Shown: positions 16,926-24,672 of the stretch, piece by piece
Numbering within the stretch: the stretch's first letter is position 1
Layout: every line of letters begins with the position of its first letter
DNA from: JAXHUM01 sp034189325
GTDB taxonomy: Bacteria; Desulfobacterota; DSM-4660; Desulfatiglandales; Desulfatiglandaceae
Assembly: GCA_034189325.1 (NCBI GenBank)
Contig: JAXHUM010000002.1
Location: forward strand, 1 to 58,055
Direction: 5' to 3'
DNA length: 58,055 nucleotides
The notes under the pieces: model-generated
Seen by the model: the letters and a program-made list of their open reading frames with translations, nothing else
Databases searched by the model: none
What the model was told of the DNA's origin: nothing
Made by a program: the position numbers and the translations under genes

Positions 16926-17558
16926 CTACCGATAGTCTTTTTCTATAAGGTCTTTATGAGAAGTCCTGATGACCTTTGAGACGGATAGGAGAAGACCAGC
17001 CTTTTCCAAATTCGCAATCCCATGTGCCTTTAGCAGATCTTGAGACAGGCCATAGAGCTCCCTGTAAACAGCGTCTAGGTCAAAGCTTGGGTAAACCTGA
17101 TGCCTCTCAAATCCGGATTTTCCACATACATGTGATCTCCCTCGTATGGATGTTGGAATTCCATACACACGGCATGTTATGGGCCGTGAGGCATAAAGGA
17201 TACACTCATCACTGTCGTCAAGAAGGACGCATCGTATTCTCTCCTTGGCAAGGGCAAGAGAGACTTTGTTTGGGTCATCCTCGACTGCCGTGAGTCTCTT
17301 CTGCAATTCGGCAATTTCCCTGTCAGAATTCTGCGCCCTGGATAAGGCGGCATCCCTCTTATTTGTCTCTAATTCATCAAAGGAACGCTTAAGGTATACA
17401 GCCTCAATCAAGAAAAGGCCAAAGACGGCGCAGCAGCAATCAGAGCAATAGGGCCGGCATTTTATGCACTCGGAATAATCTTTCCTCATCTTGCTGAAGG
17501 CATTGTCAGCGCCTGCCACGAGGTGCTCATAACGTTCAAACAGATATTTTGGGTTCAT
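16926..17558 (-). CDS. YkgJ-type cysteine-cluster protein
   Basis: The 210-aa product has an N-terminal cysteine cluster (CIKCRPYCSDCCC, about residues 34-46). Further cysteines lie downstream in the RPITCRVYGIP block, which is the best conserved part of the family, and in SHVCGKSGF. This family is believed to bind zinc or iron, or an Fe-S cluster; its function is unknown. Its ATG overlaps the stop of the upstream TPR gene as TAATG, so the two are likely coupled and may act together. Confidence 0.82.
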   Translation of the reverse strand: MNPKYLFERYEHLVAGADNAFSKMRKDYSECIKCRPYCSDCCCAVFGLFLIEAVYLKRSFDELETNKRDAALSRAQNSDREIAELQKRLTAVEDDPNKVSLALAKERIRCVLLDDSDECILYASRPITCRVYGIPTSIRGRSHVCGKSGFERHQVYPSFDLDAVYRELYGLSQDLLKAHGIANLEKAGLLLSVSKVIRTSHKDLIEKDYR

Positions 17559-18181
17559 TATTTTCTATAAGGTTCCAATGCTTTCAGGAATTCAGGATGA
17601 GGGGAGAATCCTAAGGCGATAGCCTTGTCCACATGTTCGATGGCCTTGGCGTGGTTATCGTCGTTGTAGTAGGCTGAGGCAAGATTATTATGACCAAGGG
17701 CAAAATCCGGTGCCAATTGAACAAGCTCTTCTCCTGTCCCGATCGCTTTTTTGATATCGCCCTTCTGGAGATAGGCATTTACAAGATTGCACCAGGCCTG
17801 GGCAATTCCTCTGTTTAATTCAATCGCTTTTAAAAGGGCCTCGATCGCCTCTTCTGTCTTTAACATCTGAAGATAGGCAAAACCCAAATTTGCGTATCCC
17901 CGGGCATATCTGGGCTCTATCTCGACCGCCTTTTTATTGGCGTCGACGACTCTTTCGAGATCCCCCATCTTGAAATAGATATACCCCAGGTTGACATAGC
18001 CCTCGAACATCCGCCCACTGTTTTCAATGGCATCGTTGAACGCTTCGATCGCCTCATCCAGTTTGCCCTTCTCCATGAGAGTGACTCCCAGGTTATAACT
18101 GGAATTGGCACAGTCGGGATTCTCAGCAAGGGCCTTTTTGTGTTCTGCAATAAAGTCCTCAGAGCATTGCGGGGTCTTCAT
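17558..18181 (-). CDS. Tetratricopeptide repeat protein
   Basis: The 207-aa product is built almost entirely of TPR units of 34 residues, about five in all. Typical positions are visible, for example in SSYNLGVTLMEKGKLDEAIE, EGYVNLGYIYFKMGDLER and RGYANLGFAYLQMLKTEEA. There is no signal peptide, so it is probably a cytosolic scaffold. It is the first gene of a pair with the Cys-cluster protein and lies just downstream of the dsrABD terminator. It could interact with a metalloprotein partner, but that is inference from position only. Confidence 0.88.
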   Translation of the reverse strand: MKTPQCSEDFIAEHKKALAENPDCANSSYNLGVTLMEKGKLDEAIEAFNDAIENSGRMFEGYVNLGYIYFKMGDLERVVDANKKAVEIEPRYARGYANLGFAYLQMLKTEEAIEALLKAIELNRGIAQAWCNLVNAYLQKGDIKKAIGTGEELVQLAPDFALGHNNLASAYYNDDNHAKAIEHVDKAIALGFSPHPEFLKALEPYRK

Positions 18182-18314
18182 AATAGTACCTCTGAAAGTG
18201 AACAGTAATAATAGGTCTTTTGTGAGTCTAATACAATCTCTTGCGAAAAGTGTTTCGTGATGATTCTTTAAACGGTATCTATATCACCACGATTTTATCA
18301 GACAGCAAAACAGA

Positions 18315-18349
18315 AGAGGTCGCTATCCACAAATGGGATGGCGACCTCT
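18315..18349 (-). terminator. Terminator hairpin after dsrABD
   Basis: AGAGGTCGCTATCC (18315-18328) pairs with GGATGGCGACCTCT (18336-18349) around a 7-nt loop, with a single U-G wobble. On the minus strand the next bases are TCTGTTTTGC, a modest U-rich stretch. It lies 36 bp past the dsrD stop codon. Confidence 0.65.
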
Positions 18350-18385
18350 CTCGCTGTTTTGTCAATAGAAAAAATAAACGAAACT

Positions 18386-18616
18386 CTAATGATCCTCTGT
18401 CTGCCCCCGCCCCTTCAGACCGTACATGGTACTGCTACCTGTAGAAAAATATATCAATTTTTCTTCATTGATGAGGGCGGTAGCAGCCTTTTTGATCATC
18501 CGGGCCTTGGCGTCAGGTATGACCTTTTGGACCGCTTTTTCTATATCTTTGAAATAGAACTTGGTTTTTTTGCTGTTTTGGGCAAAATCCAAGATCGCAT
18601 TTTTCATGTCTTCCAT
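18386..18616 (-). CDS. dsrD: Dissimilatory sulfite reductase D protein
   Basis: The 76-aa winged-helix protein ends with the family signature YFSTGSSTMYGLKG. It is the third gene of dsrABD, 32 nt after dsrB, with AAAGGAG before the ATG. DsrD is characteristic of reductive (sulfate- or sulfite-reducing) Dsr systems and has been reported to stimulate DsrAB activity. It is usually absent from the sulfur-oxidising version, so its presence supports a reducing lifestyle. Confidence 0.95.
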   Translation of the reverse strand: MEDMKNAILDFAQNSKKTKFYFKDIEKAVQKVIPDAKARMIKKAATALINEEKLIYFSTGSSTMYGLKGRGQTEDH

Positions 18617-18648
18617 TTGATCTCTCCTTTTGTTTGCGTGAGGCCTGT

Positions 18649-19836
18649 TTATTCAATGCCTCCCACAGCTTTGGAGACATTCCAAGATGCTTCAGTGAAT
18701 TTAAATTGTGCAGAAGTGCGGTATGTATCATACTGCAGACGGTAGTCATCTATAAGATGTTCGGTAAATGGGATATCACACTTCTCGAAAAATCTCTCCC
18801 AGCCGATTCGGTCTGCCCAATCGCCTATCCTTTCATATTTGTTGGCGTCCGACGCGTAGGCCTCGATGATTTTCTTTACTGATTCACAGACTTCTGGAAA
18901 TCGTGGAAAATTGTTCGGCAGAGCAGGGATAACCACTTTCGAAAACTTGGGAGGACTGATCCTGTTAGAGACTTTTCCTCCTGCCATCACCGTAACACAG
19001 TCCCCTGCCATATCGGAGAGAGGCAGAGCCATGCACATGGTGTAACAGTTTCCGCAAAACATGCAGCGTTCTTCTTTGATCTTGACGGACTTTTTGCCCT
19101 CTTCCGTCTTGGTCGGAGAAATTGCAGCGGTTGGGCAGGCTGCAATGACCAGGGGGATTTCACAGACCTGATCAAGAACTTCATTATCGACAATAGGCGG
19201 TTTCCTGTGGTAGCCAAGAAGTGCAATATCCGAGCAATGCACAGCGCCGCACATGTTCAGGCAACATGCCATAGAAACCCTGACTTGTGCCGGAAGGGTC
19301 ATGCCTTGGAAGTGGTCAAAAAGTTCATCCATTATTGCCTTGACCATGGATGACGCATCCGTAGCCGGTGTGTGGCAATGGATATATCCCTGCGTGTGGA
19401 TAATGTTGGTGACCCCGGCCCCTGTCCCTCCTATGGGGAACTTGTAGCTGCCGGTTACGTGCTTGCGGCTTTCAAGGTCCTTTTTCAGCGCCTCCATTTT
19501 GTCCTGGCTGTCGACCATGAATTCAATATTGTTCCGCGTCGTGAAGCGTACAAATCCATCACAATGCTTGTCTGCTATATCACAGATCTCACGAACGTTT
19601 TCCACCGTCATGAAACGGCATCCACCGCATCGAACGGTAAACACCTTGTCACCGTTCTCTGCCACATGGACAAGTATCCCCGGTTCAACGATTTCGTGGT
19701 AGGCCCATTTGCCGTAGTTATTCTGGATGACTTTTGGAAAGTACTGCCAGAAATGTCTCGGCCCCAAGTCGGTAAGCCTATTTTCCATAGGTTTGTCTGG
19801 ATTATAGAGTCCCAGTCTTTCTGTGGATAATGCCAT
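18649..19836 (-). CDS. dsrB: Dissimilatory sulfite reductase beta subunit
   Basis: The 395-aa protein has the sulfite-reductase cofactor region with MACCLNMCGAVHCSDIA and a ferredoxin-type insert with CMFCGNCYTMC and CPTAA, which binds an extra [4Fe-4S] cluster. With DsrA it forms the cytoplasmic alpha2beta2 enzyme that reduces sulfite, passing sulfur to DsrC as a trisulfide. It lies 12 nt after dsrA with AGGAGG upstream. Confidence 0.97.
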   Translation of the reverse strand: MALSTERLGLYNPDKPMENRLTDLGPRHFWQYFPKVIQNNYGKWAYHEIVEPGILVHVAENGDKVFTVRCGGCRFMTVENVREICDIADKHCDGFVRFTTRNNIEFMVDSQDKMEALKKDLESRKHVTGSYKFPIGGTGAGVTNIIHTQGYIHCHTPATDASSMVKAIMDELFDHFQGMTLPAQVRVSMACCLNMCGAVHCSDIALLGYHRKPPIVDNEVLDQVCEIPLVIAACPTAAISPTKTEEGKKSVKIKEERCMFCGNCYTMCMALPLSDMAGDCVTVMAGGKVSNRISPPKFSKVVIPALPNNFPRFPEVCESVKKIIEAYASDANKYERIGDWADRIGWERFFEKCDIPFTEHLIDDYRLQYDTYRTSAQFKFTEASWNVSKAVGGIE

Positions 19837-19848
19837 AATTTATACCTC

Positions 19849-21270
19849 CTATCTCTTATGTCTGGAGCGGTAGTCATTGATGTCTCTATCCCATCCACCT
19901 GGAACATCTTCCTCTTTCCAGAAGATATAGGGATTTGAGCGGGGTTCCCGTACCATCTGCGGCATGGGCGGAATGTTCAAGACTTCGAGAAGTTTCGATA
20001 TGCCCTGACGTTGTATCAATTCCCCCAGGCGTTCGCGGTTTTTGCCCTCTTCCATCCACCAATCCCAGACCGGCTCTATGACGTTTTCTTTGATATTGTC
20101 ATAAGGAGGTTCACATTTCATGAATGGGATCGTCAGAACTCCCATCTGCGCGCCATCCAGAATAGGTGCTTTGGCTCCAAGGAGAATGCTGACACCTGTA
20201 TCTGCGCCAGGTCTCAGTGCCCTGGGCATTACATTGATACAATGCATGCAGCGGGTACATTCCTTGTCCTCAATTCTCAGATTTCCATCCTCCATCCACA
20301 TACATTGTGTAGGACAAAGAGCGATCACTTCTTTTTCAATATCGAATTTGCCCCAGTCTTTCCCCTTGTGAGCTCCGCCGTTTGGCTCAATCTCTCCGCC
20401 GATATAGGCTTTGACAGCCTCCTGGTCGATACGAATATTATCTCTCCAAGTTCCGATATAAGACATGTCGGAGCGGGCGATCGAGGCCACGCAACCATTC
20501 GGGCAGCCGTCAAACTTGAATTTGAATTTGTAAGGAAATGCCGGTCGGTGTAGCTCATCCTGATAGTAATGAGTTAACTCATAGCACAAGTCCTGGGTAT
20601 CAATGCATGACCATTCGCATCGAGCCTTGCCGACGCAGCAGGAGGGCGTACGCAGATTGGATCCTGAGCCCCCGAGGTCCTGTTGAAGGACATGGCCCAG
20701 CTCATAAAAGATAGGCTCAAGCTGTTCCGTAAAAGTTCCAATCATGATTATGTCGCCAGTTGACCCATGCATGTTCAGCATTCCGCTACCCCTGTACTCC
20801 CAAAGGTCACAGAGTGTCCTCAGGTAGTCCGAGTTGTAGAATTTGCTGGCCGGCTGATTCACTCGCATGGTGTGAAAGTGGGCGATTGAGGGAAAGCGTT
20901 CTTGGAGGTCGGAGTAACGTCCAATAACGCCACCACCATAACCAAAGACGCCAACAATACCGCCATGTTTCCAGTGGGTCTCTCCATCCTGAAACGAGAC
21001 CTCAAGCTGACCGAGCATATCATCCACTACACCTCTTTCAATCATCATCCTGTCGTCGGCCAGTTTCTGCCTGTGCAGGGCCTCTCTTTTGGCGTCTGCA
21101 ACAAAGCTAGGCCAAGGGCCTGATTCCAGTTCATCGAGCATCGGAATTTCATGTTTCGATTTGAAATTCTTGAGTTCTTCATCAGTGTAATTCTTGAGCT
21201 CTTCATCAGAGTAAATCCTGAGCTCTTCGTATTTTAATTCAGTTTGCTCTTCTTTTGGTTCAAAAGCCAT
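19849..21270 (-). CDS. dsrA: Dissimilatory sulfite reductase alpha subunit
   Basis: The 473-aa protein carries the sirohaem/[4Fe-4S] cysteine motifs (CCVGKARCEWSC and CPNGCVAS) and a ferredoxin domain with CPTQC and CTRCMHC. It pairs with DsrB in the terminal step of dissimilatory sulfate reduction. It is odd at its N terminus: before the usual start region (HEIPMLDELESGPWPS) there are about 39 extra residues. These contain three tandem 8-residue units (residues 15-38) of the type EEL(K/R)(N/I)(Y/F), at 21157-21228. AAGGAGG precedes the ATG. The promoter lies far upstream at 21657-21685, giving a leader of about 380 nt. Confidence 0.97.
   Translation of the reverse strand: MAFEPKEEQTELKYEELRIYSDEELKNYTDEELKNFKSKHEIPMLDELESGPWPSFVADAKREALHRQKLADDRMMIERGVVDDMLGQLEVSFQDGETHWKHGGIVGVFGYGGGVIGRYSDLQERFPSIAHFHTMRVNQPASKFYNSDYLRTLCDLWEYRGSGMLNMHGSTGDIIMIGTFTEQLEPIFYELGHVLQQDLGGSGSNLRTPSCCVGKARCEWSCIDTQDLCYELTHYYQDELHRPAFPYKFKFKFDGCPNGCVASIARSDMSYIGTWRDNIRIDQEAVKAYIGGEIEPNGGAHKGKDWGKFDIEKEVIALCPTQCMWMEDGNLRIEDKECTRCMHCINVMPRALRPGADTGVSILLGAKAPILDGAQMGVLTIPFMKCEPPYDNIKENVIEPVWDWWMEEGKNRERLGELIQRQGISKLLEVLNIPPMPQMVREPRSNPYIFWKEEDVPGGWDRDINDYRSRHKR
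21157..21228 (-). repeat. Three tandem 24-bp repeats in the 5' end of dsrA
   Basis: Three 24-bp units encode EELRIYSD, EELKNYTD and EELKNFKS. They are in frame with dsrA and diverged by a few bases each. They form an acidic, probably helical extension ahead of the conserved DsrA fold. Confidence 0.85.
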
Positions 21271-21656
21271 TATAAATGCCTCCTTCTGTTATTAGAGAAA
21301 TTATGTTCTAAGGAGCAATTCCGATAAAAATCAATTGATTCCATTCACCTCCTCCCTAACAGGATTCAAAAAAGTAGACCTCTTAATATCATAAACCTCC
21401 AGCTCATTTCCTTGCCGCGAGGTCTTAAAAACAACTTTGAAAACTCTTTTTTGATTTCCGGTACTCATTTATATTCGGAGAAGGCTTTGTCGGGTACCTG
21501 TTTCTTGAGTCTCGAAGTATGGTAGAAGAGTGGTGTAGCCGGGTATGAGACATCATAAATCAAAAGACTTAAATCGCCGCCCCAGAAACCATCTTTTCTG
21601 CAGCACTTTCGCCTTCCTGGAAGAGCTCCCAAATTGTCTAAATATTTAACAGAGTT

Positions 21657-21685
21657 TTTATAATGAATCGCGGTTGCACTGTCAA
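21657..21685 (-). promoter_or_regulatory. dsrAB promoter
   Basis: On the minus strand TTGACA (21680-21685) is followed after exactly 17 nt by TATAAA (21657-21662). The -35 is perfect and the -10 matches five of six. Transcription would begin near 21650, about 380 nt before dsrA. Confidence 0.7.
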
Positions 21686-21714
21686 CAAAAAAATAGGTTG
21701 CTTTTTTGTTGACA
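21680..21714. promoter_or_regulatory. Perfect 13-9-13 inverted repeat over the divergent -35 region
   Basis: TGTCAACAAAAAA (21680-21692) and TTTTTTGTTGACA (21702-21714) are perfect complements around 9 nt. The left arm contains the dsrA -35 and the right arm contains a TTGACA pointing toward cbiA. No good -10 is found at the right spacing for the cbiA side. It looks like an operator for a dimeric regulator able to block or organise both directions. Confidence 0.6.
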
Positions 21715-21778
21715 ATATTGGTGCACCATGATCCTAATTCTCAAATTATGAGGTGACAGAGAGGATATTCTGAAGGTC

Positions 21779-23218
21779 ATGGATTGGAGTGGAAAAAAGA
21801 GCATTAAACGACCCCGTATTGTTATTACGGCTTTAAGGGGGGGGTCGGGCAAGACTATTATATCCCTCGGACTGATTTCCGCTTTGCGAGAGAGGGGTTA
21901 CCAGGTTGCTCCTTTCAAAAAGGGCCCTGATTTTATAGATCCCGGCTGGCTTAGCTTCTCTGCTGATCGGCCGTGTCACAACTTGGACCCGTTTCTTATG
22001 AGCAAAGAGACTATTCTTCATTCCTTCCTGACCCATTCGGAGGGGTGGGATATTTCAGTACTTGAGGGGAATAGGGGACTTTTTGACAGCCCGGACTTAG
22101 AGGGACATTACAGCACGGCGGAATTGGCGAAGCTTCTCATGGCTCCTGTCATCCTCGTTCTGGATATCACGATGGCAACGCGAAGCATGGCGGCGGTCGT
22201 CATGGGGTGCCAATCTTTCGACCCGGATCTCAATATTGCCGGCATCATTCTGAACCGAGTGGCCGGACCTCGGCAAGAAAGACTCGTAAGAGAATCCATC
22301 GGTAAATATTGTCGTATACCTGTTGTCGGTTCCATTCCAAGGCTGAAGGAGAATGTGTTTCCCGAAAGACATATGGGGCTTATTCCTCTGAAGGAGAGAG
22401 AACATGCGGAAAAGGCGGTCTTGTGGGCCCGGTCGATCGTGAAGAAAAATCTCCTCCTTGATAGAATATGGGAAATAGCCAATGAAGCAGAGCCGATGAA
22501 AAGTGATCAGCCGTATACCGGGGGGAGACCAGAGACCAAGGTGCCTACTGATTCTCCAACCATCGGTTTTATCCGAGACAGGGCTTTCTGGTTCTATTAC
22601 CCTGAGAATCTAGAACAGCTGGAAAAGGCAGGCGCCAAACTCGTTGAGATAGATTCTATTCAGCACAAGGAATTGCCTCCCATAGATGCCCTATACATCG
22701 GCGGTGGTTTTCCTGAGACCCAGGCCCAGGCCCTGACGGATAACTATGTCTTTAGGGAGGCCCTTAGAGAGGAAATCAATGCCGGACTCCCCGTCTACGC
22801 CGAATGCGGTGGATTCATGTATCTGGGTGAGAGCCTCATTGTCCGTGACAAAACCTATCCCATGGTGGGGGCGCTTCCTGTTCGATTTGTCCTTCAGAAG
22901 AGACCCGAAGGCCACGGATATACGGTTTTAAAAGTACGTAGCCCGAATTTGTTCTATGAAGTCAATAAAGAGATTAAGGGTCATGAGTTTCATTATTCAA
23001 GGCCTCAAGTAACCAAGAATAATGTAGATTTTGCCTTTGAAGTCATGAGGGGAAAGGGGATTGAAAAGAAAAGAGACGGTATTGTGAAGGGAAATGTCTT
23101 GGCAACCTATTCCCACATTCATGGAGCAGAAAACAAAGTATGGGCCGAGAGTATGGTGAGGGCAGGTCTAAATTATAAAAAAACAAAAAAACTACAGAAA
23201 ACTCAAAAGAAGAATTGA
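21779..23218 (+). CDS. cbiA: Cobyrinate a,c-diamide synthase family amidase (probable sirohaem amidase)
   Basis: The 479-aa protein has an N-terminal ATP-binding domain with the P-loop GGSGKT and FKKGPDFIDPGW. Its C-terminal class I glutamine amidotransferase domain has the nucleophile in YAECGGFMYLG and the His region GHEFHYSRP. CbiA normally amidates cobyrinate. Homologues in dsr loci (DsrN) are thought to amidate sirohaem for DsrAB, and the position between dsrA and dsrC favours that role here. No cobalamin genes are nearby. The C terminus is Lys-rich (KKTKKLQKTQKKN), possibly an unstructured tail. Confidence 0.9.
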   Translation: MDWSGKKSIKRPRIVITALRGGSGKTIISLGLISALRERGYQVAPFKKGPDFIDPGWLSFSADRPCHNLDPFLMSKETILHSFLTHSEGWDISVLEGNRGLFDSPDLEGHYSTAELAKLLMAPVILVLDITMATRSMAAVVMGCQSFDPDLNIAGIILNRVAGPRQERLVRESIGKYCRIPVVGSIPRLKENVFPERHMGLIPLKEREHAEKAVLWARSIVKKNLLLDRIWEIANEAEPMKSDQPYTGGRPETKVPTDSPTIGFIRDRAFWFYYPENLEQLEKAGAKLVEIDSIQHKELPPIDALYIGGGFPETQAQALTDNYVFREALREEINAGLPVYAECGGFMYLGESLIVRDKTYPMVGALPVRFVLQKRPEGHGYTVLKVRSPNLFYEVNKEIKGHEFHYSRPQVTKNNVDFAFEVMRGKGIEKKRDGIVKGNVLATYSHIHGAENKVWAESMVRAGLNYKKTKKLQKTQKKN

Positions 23219-23243
23219 CATCTGAATCTGGGGCAACTATATT
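23215..23243 (+). promoter_or_regulatory. dsrC promoter overlapping the cbiA stop codon
   Basis: TTGACA (23215-23220) overlaps the cbiA TGA, and TATATT (23238-23243) follows after 17 nt. Transcription would start near 23250 and give a leader of about 80 nt to dsrC. This allows dsrC to be expressed independently of cbiA. Confidence 0.65.
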
Positions 23244-23332
23244 TACATGATTAAGAGGATTAAATCTATTTTTATAAGCATGTTAAACGGGGATAAGCTA
23301 GAAATTTTGAGGAAGAATGGAGGTTATTTGTT

Positions 23333-23650
23333 ATGCCAACCGTTGAATTTGAGGGCAACACCTTTAACGTAGATGAAGATGGGTTCATTGATGATTTCAA
23401 CAACTGGAACGAAGCGTGGATGAAGTATGTAAAGTCGACCGAAGGGATTGAGGAACTTACGGATGAACACAAAAAGGTTATTGAAGTTCTTCAGGACTAT
23501 TACAAAAAGAATGGGATCGCCCCTATGGTAAGAATCCTTAGCAAGGTTACCGGTTTCAAACTGAAGTACATCTACGAATTGTTTCCATCAGGACCGGGCA
23601 AGGGTGCCTGTAAAATGGCGGGCTTGCCGAAACCTACTGGTTGCGTATAG
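23333..23650 (+). CDS. dsrC: DsrC, sulfur-carrying partner of dissimilatory sulfite reductase
   Basis: The 105-aa protein belongs to the DsrC/TusE family. Its flexible C-terminal arm holds both redox cysteines, Cys93 and the penultimate Cys104 (GACKMAGLPKPTGCV). These form the trisulfide with sulfur from sulfite. Single-cysteine TusE-like homologues lack this pair, so this is a true DsrC. GGAGG lies upstream of the ATG, the gene has its own promoter, and a strong terminator follows at 23709. DsrC is reduced by DsrMKJOP, which is not in this window. Confidence 0.97.
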   Translation: MPTVEFEGNTFNVDEDGFIDDFNNWNEAWMKYVKSTEGIEELTDEHKKVIEVLQDYYKKNGIAPMVRILSKVTGFKLKYIYELFPSGPGKGACKMAGLPKPTGCV

Positions 23651-23708
23651 AAACAGAAGTATATTTTTTGGGCTTCCGGGCCTTGCCCGGGCCCTTGTAA
23701 GGACTTTT

Positions 23709-23733
23709 ATCGCATCTCCCCTGGAGATGCGAT
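23709..23733 (+). terminator. Intrinsic terminator of dsrC
   Basis: ATCGCATCTCC (23709-23719) and GGAGATGCGAT (23723-23733) form a perfect 11-bp stem with a 3-nt loop, followed by a T-rich stretch (TTTATATCTTATATTT). It lies 58 bp past the dsrC stop codon. Confidence 0.85.
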
Positions 23734-23768
23734 TTTATATCTTATATTTCTTATCTTGCATCGTCCAT

Positions 23769-24380
23769 CTATGGGACTCTGATTCCGAACCGGTCCCTAA
23801 TGAGGCGTTCATTCCGTTTTGTTCGGCACCTATCACTGACCACGATAGCTTTGGTGTGCTCAATGGCACACTCCAAATCCTCATTAATGATAACATAATC
23901 ATACCGCGTGCAGTTCTTTATCTCCCTGATGGCTTCATCCATCCTTCTTGAGATAGTGTTTTCATCATCCGTACCTCGTTCCCTTAGCCTCTTTTCCAGT
24001 ACCTCCAGAGATGGTGGAAGTACATAGACGAGCACACTTGACTCAAAACGGCTCCTGACATGATCCGCACCTTGGGAATCGATATCCAGGAGCACATCTG
24101 ATCCTTCGGACATCTGCTCATTGAGGCTGCAAAAAGAAGTCCCATAAAGATGCCCATAGACCTCGGCCCACTCCACAAAGCCTTCTGAATCGATCATCCT
24201 CAGAAACCTGTCTCTGTCTACGAAATGATAGTCTACTCCCTCTTGTTCAGTGCTTCTGGGTGCACGGGTTGTATGAGAAATGGTATAACCCAGCCCATTC
24301 ACCTGATTTCTCAGAGCCTTTATGATGCTTGATTTACCGGTCCCAGACGGTCCGGAAATCACAAAGATCCGGCCCTCCAT
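23769..24380 (-). CDS. gmk: Guanylate kinase
   Basis: The 203-aa enzyme phosphorylates GMP to GDP using ATP. The P-loop GPSGTGKSS is at residues 9-17. The GMP-binding motif TTRAPRSTEQEGVDYHF and the RLRERGTDDE lid region are also present. It is last in the order DUF4416, yicC, remA, gmk, and starts 2 nt after remA. This grouping is common in Desulfobacterota and in Firmicutes. Confidence 0.96.
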   Translation of the reverse strand: MEGRIFVISGPSGTGKSSIIKALRNQVNGLGYTISHTTRAPRSTEQEGVDYHFVDRDRFLRMIDSEGFVEWAEVYGHLYGTSFCSLNEQMSEGSDVLLDIDSQGADHVRSRFESSVLVYVLPPSLEVLEKRLRERGTDDENTISRRMDEAIREIKNCTRYDYVIINEDLECAIEHTKAIVVSDRCRTKRNERLIRDRFGIRVP

Positions 24381-24382
24381 AT

Positions 24383-24658
24383 CTATTCTTCTTCCATGTC
24401 TTCTCTGCCCAAAGTACAGTCAGGGCTGAATCTCTGGGCAATCGTCTCGGACTGGATTGCTGATAACACAACGTGGTTGCTGTCTGTGATAATGACCGAT
24501 CTGGTTCGCCTTCCTTGTGTGGCATCTATCAGTCTTTTTTCCTCGCGGGCCTCGTCGCGTAAACGCTTAATGGGGGCTGCGTTGGGAGATATAATGGCTA
24601 CGACCCTCCTGGAAACAACCGAATTGCCAAAACCGATGCTAACGAGTTTGGAACTCAT
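24383..24658 (-). CDS. remA: RemA-family DNA-binding regulator (DUF370)
   Basis: The 91-aa protein matches RemA: LVSIGFGNSVV at the start, the basic IKRLRDEAREEKRLIDATQG helix, and RRTRSVIITDSNHVVLSA. In Bacillus, RemA is an activator of extracellular-matrix genes that forms DNA-wrapping rings. Its role in this lineage is unknown, but the position between yicC and gmk is conserved. The last residues (GREDMEEE) are acidic. Confidence 0.9.
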   Translation of the reverse strand: MSSKLVSIGFGNSVVSRRVVAIISPNAAPIKRLRDEAREEKRLIDATQGRRTRSVIITDSNHVVLSAIQSETIAQRFSPDCTLGREDMEEE

Positions 24659-24672
24659 ATGAAGACCTCCTC

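Larger units (their letters stand above)
21271..21778. other. Divergent regulatory region between dsrA and cbiA
   Basis: About 510 bp without a gene. It holds the dsrA promoter and the 13-9-13 inverted repeat (listed separately). The transcribed dsrA leader would occupy about 21271-21650. I looked for a known riboswitch or leader peptide in it and recognised none. Confidence 0.5.
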
